Source of the DNA: Bacteroidales bacterium
GTDB taxonomy: Bacteria; Bacteroidota; Bacteroidia; Bacteroidales; Paludibacteraceae
NCBI GenBank assembly: GCA_012837935.1
Contig: DUQG01000023.1
Coordinates: forward strand, 1 to 57,288
DNA length: 57,288 nt
Direction of reading: 5' to 3'
Part shown: piece by piece, positions 1 through 8,913 of the stretch
Numbering within the stretch: the first letter of the stretch is position 1
Layout: each line of letters begins with the position of its first letter
The notes under the pieces: generated by a model
What the model saw: the letters and a program-made list of their open reading frames with translations, nothing else
What the model was told of the DNA's origin: nothing
The model's database searches: none
Program-made: the position numbers and the translations under genes

Positions 1-1033
1 AGTCCATTGAACCGTCATTATTAACATCACCTGCGGCGATACGTGCCTGTCCACCTGCTAAATTAGAGTATGAACTTGGAACTTTCGTACATGTATTATC
101 TTTGTTATTTATAAATATGTTTGCAAAGTTTGCCCAACCATTATTTGCATCACGTCCGATTTCAACAATATCATTCCATCCGTCGCTATTAATATCAACA
201 AACACAGTTTCACCTTGTAGATGTCCTGTAAATTTAGCATCTTCAGTCGGCGTGAAAAGCATAAATGTTCCATCTTGTTTGTTAATGTAAAGATTTGTAA
301 CCGCTCCGGAAGAATAGCCTGTTACAAGGATATCGTCAAAGCCGTCGTTGTTAACATCACCTACATGGATTGAACCACCGTTCATAGGGGTAAAATGACC
401 TCCGTCATAAGGAGTGCTTTGTAGTTCAAAGGTTCCCTTGTTGTTTTTGTATAGCGCTACTACTCGCTGGCTACCATTTGCATCCCAGGTTGCACCATGG
501 TTTCCATTGATAAGAATATCTGTCCATCCATCATTATCAAAATCAAATGCCTCTAATATCCGTGGACTGTTATCGTTACCTTCCGGAAATACATTGACCA
601 AGATTTCTGTGTTTTCATTATCCACTTCAAATGTATAATTCGGTGCACCGGTATTTTTATACAGTATGGTTTGAGGAGCATCCGTTTTACCTGCAATTAA
701 TAAATCTAGATTTCCATCGTTGTTGTAATCCAAGAACACAGCAGCTCCTTGATTAAGTGCAGTTATATTTGTAGCAATAGGAGTAAATGTTTCATCTCCA
801 TTGTTCTTATATAACCCTACTACCGGCGTACCTTGTCCTGCAATGATAAAAGCATCCAGGTGTCCATCATTATTGTAGTCGCCCCAAATAAGCGTGCCGG
901 AAGCTGTCATTGGCAACTGTCCTTCTGTCAGAGGCGCATCTAAAACACTCCACGTATTTGTCGGTGGAGCAGCATTTATCAAATTCGAAAATAAGAAGAT
1001 GATAAATGTGAAAATAAATAATTTTGTTTTCAT
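1..1033 (-). CDS. FG-GAP/VCBS repeat secreted protein, C-terminal part cut by window edge
   Basis: The frame is open from ATG (1031-1033) to the left edge, about 344 codons, so the C-terminus lies outside. It opens with a signal peptide (basic start, then a long hydrophobic run ending near NAAPP). Repeated Asp-rich calcium-loop motifs follow, such as DYNNDGHLDAF, DYNNDGNLDLL, DFDNDGWTDIL and DVNNDGFDDIL, which mark FG-GAP/VCBS beta-propeller blades. It closely resembles the complete 630-residue neighbour at 1097-2989, including the LPMTASG-LIWGDYNNDGHLDAF stretch, so the two are tandem duplicates. By analogy it should end in a T9SS sorting domain. It is the most distal gene seen of the SusCD locus. 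A role in surface glycan binding is inferred; the ligand is unknown. Confidence 0.85.
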   Translation of the reverse strand, partial: MKTKLFIFTFIIFLFSNLINAAPPTNTWSVLDAPLTEGQLPMTASGTLIWGDYNNDGHLDAFIIAGQGTPVVGLYKNNGDETFTPIATNITALNQGAAVFLDYNNDGNLDLLIAGKTDAPQTILYKNTGAPNYTFEVDNENTEILVNVFPEGNDNSPRILEAFDFDNDGWTDILINGNHGATWDANGSQRVVALYKNNKGTFELQSTPYDGGHFTPMNGGSIHVGDVNNDGFDDILVTGYSSGAVTNLYINKQDGTFMLFTPTEDAKFTGHLQGETVFVDINSDGWNDIVEIGRDANNGWANFANIFINNKDNTCTKVPSSYSNLAGGQARIAAGDVNNDGSMD

Positions 1034-1050
1034 GATTTTTGAGATTTTTT

Positions 1051-1084
1051 ATTACTAAGAAAAGTATTTGCTTTTCTTAGTAAT
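1051..1084. other. Perfect 14-bp stem-loop between the two FG-GAP genes
   Basis: The arms 1051-1064 and 1071-1084 pair perfectly around a 6-nt loop, in the 63-nt gap between the tandem FG-GAP genes. On the transcribed (minus) strand the hairpin is followed by an A-run, not a T-run. It is therefore not a classical intrinsic terminator for that strand. It may be an mRNA-processing or stability element that separates expression of the two duplicates. Confidence 0.6.
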
Positions 1085-1096
1085 AATGATTAATTT

Positions 1097-2989
1097 TTAT
1101 AAAATTGAAACCTTAACAGTTCGTGTGTTAATGCCTTGAGATAGTTTTACCAAATAGATTCCTGATGGAAGTTTTGAGTTCGCTGCAACGTTAGCAGAAA
1201 CAGGGCAAATCCCGTTTTCAATTATCTGTCCGGCAATATTTACAATAGTCCAATTAACATCTGCTGATGTGTTGTTTAAGATGTTAACTGTTTTGTTTGA
1301 AACATAAGCATGAGCCTGATTAAGAGCAGAAACTTGATTTACATGTGTATCATCGGAACTTTTAGTGATAAATGGACTGGTTACATTCGCTTGATCTACA
1401 GCCTGCACACCAAAAGTGTAATCTCCTTCCGGTAAATTTAACTCAATAAAATTAGTTGCAATAAAAGATATAACACCACCACCTATTTTCAATTTTCCGG
1501 TGTTGATATCAGCCGGAACGAAAGAGAATATCTTGCCATCGGAATATTTTATATAAACATTATAGCGTATTGCATCTTGTGGAGTAATATCATCGGTAGA
1601 CTTATCCCAAGTTAATGTGTATTTGTTGTCTGCGTAAGATAAATGTAAGTTTGTCGGAGCGCTTGGTGCTTTATTGCTTGCTATCCCTTCACCCAACATA
1701 TTCTTTACAAAATAATGGGGCCACGTAGGATCATCTTCAGTTCCTGTTCCGCCATCGCGATAGCCGAAAATAGAATAATCTAAATTACCGTCGCCATTGA
1801 AGTCAACCAAGTTGGTTGTACCGGCTCTAGCTCTTGTTTTATCAGGTACGCGCACTCTGGTAAATACATTTTCACCATTGTTGTAATAAAAAGAGGCATC
1901 ACTAGCCCATCCTGCTATGAAAAGGTCGGTCAAACCGTCATTATTAATATCACCTGCGGAGATACTTGCCTGTCCACCTACAAGATTGCTTATTTCACTT
2001 CCTACTTTTGTAAATGTGTTATCTTTATTGTTAATAAATAAATTAGCAAAAGTTGCCCAATCATTATTTACATCTCTGCCCACTTCTACTATATCCAACC
2101 ATCCGTCAGCATTTGTATCCACGAAAACGGTTTCACCTTGTTGATGTCCGGTAAATACATCTTTTGAATTTGCCCAGTGAGTAAATGTTCCGTTTTTATT
2201 GTTGATGTATAAATCTGTTACCGACTTATCTGCATCATGGTATCCGGTAACTATGATATCTGCGTATCCGTCATTATTAACATCTCCTGTATGGATTGAA
2301 CCGCCGTTAACAGCACGAAAGTGTCCGATTTCAGTAACCGGATTGGTTTGGAGTTCTAGAGTACCCTTGTTGTTTTTGAGTAGTGCAACTACGCGAGAGG
2401 TACCGTTTCCGCCGGCTTCAACTTCCCAAGTACCACCTGCGTTGCCGTTTACAAGTAAATCCATCCAGCCGTCGTTGTTATAGTCAAAAGCTTCCAATAT
2501 ATGGGTGCCATTGTCGGCACCTTCAGGGGAAACGCCTGCAAGAGTAAAAGAATCATCTTCAGTAAACTCATAATTAGGTGCACCTGAGTTTTTATAAACG
2601 AAAGTAAGTGCACCCGAAGTTGTTGCGTCTAAAGATCCGCATACAATTAAGTCTAAGTTTCCGTCGTTGTTGTAATCAATAAAAGTAGCGGCACCCCAAG
2701 CTACCCCGTAAATGTCAGGTGTGTCAATGAATGTAAATGTGCCGTTGCCATTGTTCTTATACAGTCGAGCTACAAGTCCATCTGCACTTTGTCCTGCAAC
2801 TATAAATGCATCCAGGTGTCCATCGTTGTTGTAGTCGCCCCAAATTAGTCGTCCCGATGCGGTCATCGGAAGTATTCCTTCTGTCAAGGGATTTTCAATA
2901 ATAGACCACTCCACTTCTTTGGGAGTAGTTGCCCAAGACATCATAGTGGTAAAAAGTACCACAAAAGTTAGTAAAGTTTTTGTTCTCAT
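1097..2989 (-). CDS. Secreted FG-GAP/VCBS repeat protein with Fn3-like and T9SS C-terminal sorting domains
   Basis: 630 residues. Residues 1-22 form a signal peptide ending near SWATT. Residues 30-430 carry at least seven D-x-[DN]-x-D-G-type calcium loops (DYNNDGHLDAF, DYNNDGNLDLI, DVNNDGYADII, DTNADGWLDIV, DINNDGLTDLF, DFNGDGNLDYS), typical of an FG-GAP beta-propeller. Residues about 440-545 look like a fibronectin-III-type module starting APSAPTNLHL. The last about 75 residues, ending in GIYLVKLSQG and a basic beta-strand, match the T9SS (Por) type A sorting domain, so the product should be exported and attached to the cell surface. It lies 89 nt downstream of susD in the same direction and probably belongs to that operon. 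Binding to carbohydrate is inferred from position only; the propeller could equally mediate adhesion. Confidence 0.88.
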   Translation of the reverse strand: MRTKTLLTFVVLFTTMMSWATTPKEVEWSIIENPLTEGILPMTASGRLIWGDYNNDGHLDAFIVAGQSADGLVARLYKNNGNGTFTFIDTPDIYGVAWGAATFIDYNNDGNLDLIVCGSLDATTSGALTFVYKNSGAPNYEFTEDDSFTLAGVSPEGADNGTHILEAFDYNNDGWMDLLVNGNAGGTWEVEAGGNGTSRVVALLKNNKGTLELQTNPVTEIGHFRAVNGGSIHTGDVNNDGYADIIVTGYHDADKSVTDLYINNKNGTFTHWANSKDVFTGHQQGETVFVDTNADGWLDIVEVGRDVNNDWATFANLFINNKDNTFTKVGSEISNLVGGQASISAGDINNDGLTDLFIAGWASDASFYYNNGENVFTRVRVPDKTRARAGTTNLVDFNGDGNLDYSIFGYRDGGTGTEDDPTWPHYFVKNMLGEGIASNKAPSAPTNLHLSYADNKYTLTWDKSTDDITPQDAIRYNVYIKYSDGKIFSFVPADINTGKLKIGGGVISFIATNFIELNLPEGDYTFGVQAVDQANVTSPFITKSSDDTHVNQVSALNQAHAYVSNKTVNILNNTSADVNWTIVNIAGQIIENGICPVSANVAANSKLPSGIYLVKLSQGINTRTVKVSIL

Positions 2990-3078
2990 AAGTAATACGT
3001 TTTAATGTTAATTGATATTTGTTTTAGTTTAAATCTCTATGTGATAATATTTAATAAAATGATGTTAAATAGTTTTTG

Positions 3079-4644
3079 TTAGTAGCCGGGGTTTTGATCT
3101 TTCTCAGAGAGATTCGTGTTTTGCTTAATCTCTACGTGTGGAATAGGAAATCTTTCGTGAAATTTTTGAATGGTTCCTGATTCTTTTGCCCAACGGTTAT
3201 GAGTTTTGATTTTTTCCACAAAATTTCCCGTGCGTATTAAATCCATACGTCGCCAACCTTCAAAACAAAGCTCACGCATACGTTCATCCATCATGCAGTT
3301 TCTGAAATCTTCTTTAGACATGCCTGTGTTCCATTTTTGCTCAGTTGGTAAATTTCCGCCCCAAGCACGTGAGCGAATGGTGCTGTTTACAAGATTAACA
3401 GCTTCTGCAGTATTTCCTTCCTCATTTAAGCATTCGGCATATAGCAACAAAATATCTGCATATCTTACTAAATATATATTTTTACCTGAGTAATAAAATG
3501 ATTTTTCGCCATCAATTCTTTTGTCTTCATACTTTTTGATGTGAGGTAAAACTTGGTCTTGACCAAAACCTGCTACCGGAGCCGGAGCTTTACCATTGTA
3601 ATAAAAATTATATCGTATGCTTTCATCTTTGCGCAAATCGCCTGTTTCCCAAATTCCTCCGTTAGCTTTTATTTCATAGCAGTATTTTGTAGGCAATCCT
3701 AAGTCATAGCCTCCCATATAGCAATTCGGGTCGCCGGAAACAGAGCGAGAGCCTGCATACCATTGAAGTTCATTTGTGTCGGGCCACACATTGTTAAAGT
3801 AGAATGCATATATTGTTTCACTAGACGCATCTTTAGTCCCATCCCAAAGGTCAGCGAAATTTTGAACCAAACTGAAACCGCCTTTTGTTATAATATCTTC
3901 CAGCAATACTTTTGCTTTTCCTAAATCCCTGAAGCCGGATTCGGGTAATGCCGACATATACATCTTTACAAGCATTGCTTTTGCAGCCCAAGTTCTAGGT
4001 ATTCGGATATCGCCACTCGGCTTTTCTGATAAATATTCTGCAGCTTTTTGGAAGTCGGCTTCAATCATTTCATAAACCGTTTGAAGTGATTTTCTACCCG
4101 ATAGTGTTATTTTATTATCTACAAAATCAGGAATTGGTAACTCGCCCCAGTATTGAACCAACTCAAATAAGGCACATGCTCTATAAAAGGATGCTTGTCC
4201 AATAAAAGATTTGATTTTGGGAAGGTCTTCTTCCGAAGCATTTTTCTCCATTTCATTTAAATACATAAGAGCTTCTGCGGAAAGTGTAACGATAGGCCAA
4301 CGCACATTCCACAACTGAGCAATGGAATTATTTTCAGGGAAATAAAAACCGTCATACTTGTCTAAACCACTTTGTTGAGCCTCGGTGCTTACTTGATATT
4401 CGCCTTGTTGTACTTCGTCGGTTCCCAAAAGCAAGAAGAACCCTTTTCGATTAACTCTGGTATCTCTGTATTTGAAATAAATACCATTAAGATACGGTTG
4501 AATGTTGTCTATGTCTGCAAAAATCTGTTCAGTGGACATAGACGTTTGAGGATCTTCTATCAAAAAATCGCTGCATGATGATATAGAGCAACAAAATAGA
4601 AATCCTATCAAAATCGATATTATATATGTTTTTTTCATTTTCAT
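3079..4644 (-). CDS. SusD/RagB-family surface glycan-binding lipoprotein
   Basis: 521 residues, a normal SusD length. The N-terminus is a lipoprotein signal with a Cys in SISSCSDF (lipobox), followed by the short acidic stretch usual for Bacteroidetes surface lipoproteins. Typical SusD features are the DPQTS start of the mature protein, helical TPR-like segments (FYRACALFELVQYWG; RIPRTWAAKAMLVKMYM) and the C-terminal hallmark LVRYADILLLYAECLNE, RMRELCFEGWRRMDLIRTG and FPIPHVEI. It forms the lid of the SusC channel (family knowledge) and delivers oligosaccharides to it. susC ends 35 nt upstream, so the two are co-transcribed. Start codons 4644 and 4638 (MKM-) are both possible. The substrate is probably an alpha-galactoside, judged from the GH36 gene in the same cluster. 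Confidence 0.95.
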   Translation of the reverse strand: MKMKKTYIISILIGFLFCCSISSCSDFLIEDPQTSMSTEQIFADIDNIQPYLNGIYFKYRDTRVNRKGFFLLLGTDEVQQGEYQVSTEAQQSGLDKYDGFYFPENNSIAQLWNVRWPIVTLSAEALMYLNEMEKNASEEDLPKIKSFIGQASFYRACALFELVQYWGELPIPDFVDNKITLSGRKSLQTVYEMIEADFQKAAEYLSEKPSGDIRIPRTWAAKAMLVKMYMSALPESGFRDLGKAKVLLEDIITKGGFSLVQNFADLWDGTKDASSETIYAFYFNNVWPDTNELQWYAGSRSVSGDPNCYMGGYDLGLPTKYCYEIKANGGIWETGDLRKDESIRYNFYYNGKAPAPVAGFGQDQVLPHIKKYEDKRIDGEKSFYYSGKNIYLVRYADILLLYAECLNEEGNTAEAVNLVNSTIRSRAWGGNLPTEQKWNTGMSKEDFRNCMMDERMRELCFEGWRRMDLIRTGNFVEKIKTHNRWAKESGTIQKFHERFPIPHVEIKQNTNLSEKDQNPGY

Positions 4645-4679
4645 GTGGTATTTAGATGATTATACTTTAGTGTTAAATC

Positions 4680-7600
4680 TTAAAAGGCTATGTTTAGTCC
4701 TAAAACAACCGTTTTGGAGGAAGGATACCAGTCGCCGGCTTCCGGGTCAAAACCTTTGTATTTAGTAAATACATACGGGTTATTTAAAGTTGCATAAAGT
4801 CTTAAGTTGTTCATATAGACTTTATTAATCCATTTTTTGGGTAAACTGTAAGACAAGGTTACATTTGAAATTCTGAAGAATGAAGCATCTTGAATAGCCC
4901 AGTCCATTTCTCCCAATCCATATCTTCCACCACCGAAATAAGCTCGTGGAATATTAGTATTTGTGTTATCGGGTGTCCATCTATTTAACATGTCAACGTG
5001 AGCTGCAGAAGTACCGTAACCTCCCATCAAGGTTTCGTAGAGATAACTGGCACGTTTTGCACCTACGGAATAAGTAGTGATTACATTGAGTGTAATGCCC
5101 TTATAGGATAAGTTTGTGGTAATTCCTCCATAAAAGTCGGGGTCTTTTTTTCCCATAATGTATCTGTCTTTGTCATTTATTATACCATCCGCAAATTTAT
5201 CTTTGGGTAGCGGATCGCCGGGTTTTACAATATGAGAACCTACATTTAAGGAGTTCACATAATCCATATCGGATTCTTGAACTATTCGGTCAAACTCATA
5301 AACATAAATATTATTGATAGAGTATCCCACAAACAGGTTTCCTTCACGTTGAATTTCATTGTTTGAATAACCGCCTAAATTATATATCTCTTGTGCATTG
5401 TCGAATAGTTTGGTAATCTTATTTCTGTCCGCAGAAAATGTCATTCCCAAATTCCATTGAAAATCAGCTGTTTTTATTGCAGTAACATCTAATGAGAACT
5501 CAACCCCTTTATTTTCCATTGCTCCGACATTATCTACTTCGCCTGCAAAACCGTAGGATGGTGCCAAAGTTCTTCCCATCAGCAATCCGTCATTATTTAT
5601 GTGGAAATAATCAAGAACTAAGTTTATTCTGTTTTGCCACATACCTAAGTCAATTCCCACATTAAACTGTTTTTGAGTTTCCCATTTTAAAGTTGGGTTA
5701 CCAAGAACACCATCATTGAACAAGATACTTGAGCCTAAAGAACTTCTTGGATTAAACAGTGTCAAGTAGCGATAGGAAGGGATGTTTTGGTTTCCGGCAT
5801 GTCCATATCCTGTTCTCAGACGAAGATTGTTAATAAATCTTTGGTTTCTCATAAAAGACTCTCCCGTTACGTTCCACGAAAAAGCGATGGAAGGGAAAAG
5901 TCCCCACTTATTGGATGGACCAAACTTTGAAGCACCATCTCTACGCAAGGTAGCTGTAACATAATAGCGAGAATCATAGACATAATTAAGACGACCAAAG
6001 TAGGACATCTGTGATACAGCAGAAAAGTCCGAACCGATATTAAAATCTTCTTTTTTGGTGGCACCGTCTATTTTCTTATAATCAAACCAGTCATTTCCGA
6101 ACCCGGTAGCATTAATCGTGTTCCAAGTATTGTTATATCGTGACATGTTAAACCCAAGCAGAGCCGAAAATCTATGTGTGTCGGCGAAAATAGTGTTATA
6201 TGATGCGGTATTATCCCACTGCCAATTCATGTTTCTGCTTTTTGTCTGAATGGCTTGACCATCAGCAGAAGCTTTGTAAGACTGAGTGGTTTCCGTTGAG
6301 TTGTACGTGTAATCTTCTTCCATTAACGCGTCAATGGAGAAAGTGGAACGCAAATCCAAGCCTTTTATAGGATTGATATTCACAAAACTGGAATTGAAAA
6401 AACGGATTTTGTATCTGTCTTTTATTACATTTAAATCTCTTAATGGGTTGTTGGCACTTTGATTGTCAATTTTTCCCTCACGCATGTACCAATACTCATC
6501 AGAAATCGGCAAAAGCGGACTTGCACGCAATGCAACAATAAATGTGTTGTCCGTGGCTACGGGGTTTTCTTTTGAATAGATAAAAGAGTTGTTGGTACCT
6601 ACTTTTAGCCAAGAATTAATATCTTGTTCCAAGTTTACTTTTCCTGTATATCTTTCGTAGCCGGAGTTTTTTAGTTGTCCTACTTGGTTGTTAAATCCGA
6701 AACTGACATAATAACTGCTGTTTTGACCTCCGCCGGAAAAGCCGAGCGAGTGATTTTGCTCTAATCCGGTTCTAACTATCTCATCTAACCAATTATAAGA
6801 AAGACCTGCTGCGTAGCTATCCAACTCCTCTTTTGAGAAAGCAATGTTTCGTACCGGGTTCGTGTGTGTAAGAAAGTCTTTGATATATTTCTCTCTATTG
6901 CGAGTAGGATTTTTATCCATGTATGCATTGGCATAAGCATCCACACGAAAATCGTACAAATCATTTGCAGGCATCAAAGGCATTTCATTGGAAAAACTGC
7001 TACTGCCGTACCAAAAATCATAAAAAACAGTTCCTCCCGCTTTTTGTCCTTTTACTCTTTGTCCTTTTTTGGTTGTAACTACAATTACCCCATTTGCACC
7101 TTTCGCACCGTACAGAGCTGTAGCTGAAGCATCTTTCAAAACGTCGATAGAAGCAATGTCATCCGGGTTTAACATGTCAATTCCATTGTCCATCATCACG
7201 TTATCTACCACATAGATTGGACTTTGACCATAGTGAATAGAGTTAGAGCCTCTTACTTTAATTCCTGCATTAGCACCCGGCTTCGGATTTTTTTCTATAT
7301 ATACACCCGGAATTTTACCTTGTAAAGCTTGGTTGATGTTTGCTGTCGGGAGTTCTTTGAGTTTGTCGCTTGTTACTCGTGCAGCAGCACCGGTTAAATC
7401 CGATTTCTTGATAATAGCTCCAACAACAACAATCTCTTCCATCTCTTGACTGGTTTCTGTCAGCAATACTCTTAAAGGCGTACTGTTTTTTACCGTTACT
7501 GTTTCGTCGCTATAACCTAAATAAGAAAACTTTAACGTTGCGCCAACATTAACATCTAAATCAAAGTTTCCATTTGCATCTGTAATAACTCCTTTTGTTG

Positions 7601-7745
7601 TGCCTACAATGACCACACTTACCCCAATCATCGCTTCGCCGGTATTCTTATCATGAACAGATCCGGTAATTCGTATGTTTTGACCATATAACTGGAATGG
7701 AATAAAAACAATGGTTAGCAGAAAAATAAATAGAGTTTTTTTCAT
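4680..7745 (-). CDS. SusC/RagA-family TonB-dependent outer-membrane receptor
   Basis: About 1021 residues from the ATG at 7743-7745. The frame is open 87 nt further up, but that extension is basic and lacks signal character, whereas MKKTLFIFLLTIVFIPFQLYGQN is a clean signal peptide. Next comes a carboxypeptidase-D-like plug extension (ITGSVHDKNTGEAMIGVSVV), a TonB-box-like EEIVVVGA segment, and the SusC plug signature with IKVRGSNSIHYGQSPIYVVD and VLKDASATALYGAKGANGVI. A 22-strand barrel ending in an aromatic strand (VVLGLNIAF) completes it. It imports oligosaccharide with SusD at the expense of the proton motive force (family knowledge). The gene sits between galM and susD on the minus strand, inside one operon headed by the MFS transporter. 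Confidence 0.95.
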   Translation of the reverse strand: MKKTLFIFLLTIVFIPFQLYGQNIRITGSVHDKNTGEAMIGVSVVIVGTTKGVITDANGNFDLDVNVGATLKFSYLGYSDETVTVKNSTPLRVLLTETSQEMEEIVVVGAIIKKSDLTGAAARVTSDKLKELPTANINQALQGKIPGVYIEKNPKPGANAGIKVRGSNSIHYGQSPIYVVDNVMMDNGIDMLNPDDIASIDVLKDASATALYGAKGANGVIVVTTKKGQRVKGQKAGGTVFYDFWYGSSSFSNEMPLMPANDLYDFRVDAYANAYMDKNPTRNREKYIKDFLTHTNPVRNIAFSKEELDSYAAGLSYNWLDEIVRTGLEQNHSLGFSGGGQNSSYYVSFGFNNQVGQLKNSGYERYTGKVNLEQDINSWLKVGTNNSFIYSKENPVATDNTFIVALRASPLLPISDEYWYMREGKIDNQSANNPLRDLNVIKDRYKIRFFNSSFVNINPIKGLDLRSTFSIDALMEEDYTYNSTETTQSYKASADGQAIQTKSRNMNWQWDNTASYNTIFADTHRFSALLGFNMSRYNNTWNTINATGFGNDWFDYKKIDGATKKEDFNIGSDFSAVSQMSYFGRLNYVYDSRYYVTATLRRDGASKFGPSNKWGLFPSIAFSWNVTGESFMRNQRFINNLRLRTGYGHAGNQNIPSYRYLTLFNPRSSLGSSILFNDGVLGNPTLKWETQKQFNVGIDLGMWQNRINLVLDYFHINNDGLLMGRTLAPSYGFAGEVDNVGAMENKGVEFSLDVTAIKTADFQWNLGMTFSADRNKITKLFDNAQEIYNLGGYSNNEIQREGNLFVGYSINNIYVYEFDRIVQESDMDYVNSLNVGSHIVKPGDPLPKDKFADGIINDKDRYIMGKKDPDFYGGITTNLSYKGITLNVITTYSVGAKRASYLYETLMGGYGTSAAHVDMLNRWTPDNTNTNIPRAYFGGGRYGLGEMDWAIQDASFFRISNVTLSYSLPKKWINKVYMNNLRLYATLNNPYVFTKYKGFDPEAGDWYPSSKTVVLGLNIAF

Positions 7746-7832
7746 GGTTATGTGTTTTTTGATGTTGTTTTTAGATTTATAGTTATTTGTTATATGTGTT
7801 TTTAATTCCTTTTTGGAATAAATAACTGTCAA

Positions 7833-8852
7833 TTAATAAGTCTTGAAGTGATAAATGATTTGCTCTTTCCATATTTCTTTTTTATCAATAAAAGACCCAA
7901 TAAAGTTTTTACGATTAACAAAATCAGTAAAATATTGAGCTTCCAAGCAAACACCTTCAAAAGGCAAAAATTCATCGTCCAAATAATCTCCGGTGTAAAG
8001 CTGTACACCGGGCATCGTGGTTTTAACTTCCAATAAAATTCTCGACGATTCTTCTTTCAATTCTGCAATACGTTTCAAGTTGGAATTTGAATTGTCCTTA
8101 GCAATAAAATAAGTATTGTATCCTTTTATGTTTGGTTCGTTTTTCAAAAGCATTTTATTGCTTATTTGCTGAAACTCTCTGAAATCGAACGCCACCGAAT
8201 CTTCTAAAAGTAAAATTTTCCCTGTAGGAATAAAGCTTTCATCAGCCTCCAAGCATTCGTTGGCGAAAACTTTTAAGAAATGGCTGGTTGCAGCTGATTG
8301 CTTGCCCGATAAATTGAAATAGGCGTGATTGGTTAAACTAACAGGTGTTAATTTGTCCGAATTCACTTCATAATCAATATTCACTTCATTATCATCTGTA
8401 AAAGAATAAGATACGTTTATCTCTAAATTTCCGGGATATCCACCGTCGCCATCCGGACTTACAGTTGAGAAAATTACTTTGTCTTCCAACACTTCATAGC
8501 TGAATATCTTCTTATTTAGCCCTGCACATCCTCCGTGGTTGGAGTTTTTGCCATCATTTTTATCTAAGTGATAAATATTATCATCGATTGTAAATTTGGC
8601 ATTTGAAATTCTATTGGCAACTCTACCAATACTTGCCCCGATGTAATATTTATCCGTAAAATAAGCATCAAGATTTTTATACCCTAAAATTCTATTTTGT
8701 AATTCCCCTCGATAGTCGGGAATTACTGCCGAAACTAAAGTTGCTCCATAGTTTGTTATTTCGATATAAGCTCCACAGCTATTCATAAGTCGAAACAAGA
8801 GAACTTCTTTGTCGCCTAAAAGGGTGCTATTTTGGATGCTTATTTTAATCAT
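7833..8852 (-). CDS. galM: Aldose 1-epimerase (galactose mutarotase)
   Basis: 339 residues starting at ATG 8850-8852 (MIKISIQNS). The frame is open two codons further with a TTG, but the ATG is the better start. Signature pieces are RVANRISNAKF, NSNHGGCAGLNKK, the catalytic histidine region LTNHAYFNLSG, GVQLYTGDYLD and the C-terminal glutamate region EGVCLEAQYFTDFVN. The enzyme interconverts alpha and beta anomers of galactose or glucose, here probably the galactose released by the neighbouring alpha-galactosidase. No signal peptide is visible, so it is cytoplasmic. It sits between GH36 and susC, 55-90 nt from each, in the same orientation. GalK and GalT are not in this window. Confidence 0.93.
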   Translation of the reverse strand: MIKISIQNSTLLGDKEVLLFRLMNSCGAYIEITNYGATLVSAVIPDYRGELQNRILGYKNLDAYFTDKYYIGASIGRVANRISNAKFTIDDNIYHLDKNDGKNSNHGGCAGLNKKIFSYEVLEDKVIFSTVSPDGDGGYPGNLEINVSYSFTDDNEVNIDYEVNSDKLTPVSLTNHAYFNLSGKQSAATSHFLKVFANECLEADESFIPTGKILLLEDSVAFDFREFQQISNKMLLKNEPNIKGYNTYFIAKDNSNSNLKRIAELKEESSRILLEVKTTMPGVQLYTGDYLDDEFLPFEGVCLEAQYFTDFVNRKNFIGSFIDKKEIWKEQIIYHFKTY

Positions 8853-8856
8853 ATTC

Positions 8857-8910
8857 AAGGTTTAGAAAATAATTAAGGTTTAGGTAACAATTAAGGTTTA
8901 GTTCATAAAA
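8857..8910. repeat. Three tandem 18-bp repeats between GH36 and galM
   Basis: Three consecutive 18-mers start at 8857, 8875 and 8893, each beginning AAGGTTTAG and ending in an A/T-rich half. A fourth partial copy (AGTTTAG) runs up to the GH36 stop codon at 8914-8916. The array fills the whole spacer between the two genes, just upstream of the galM start codon. Confidence 0.8.
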
Positions 8911-8913
8911 AGT

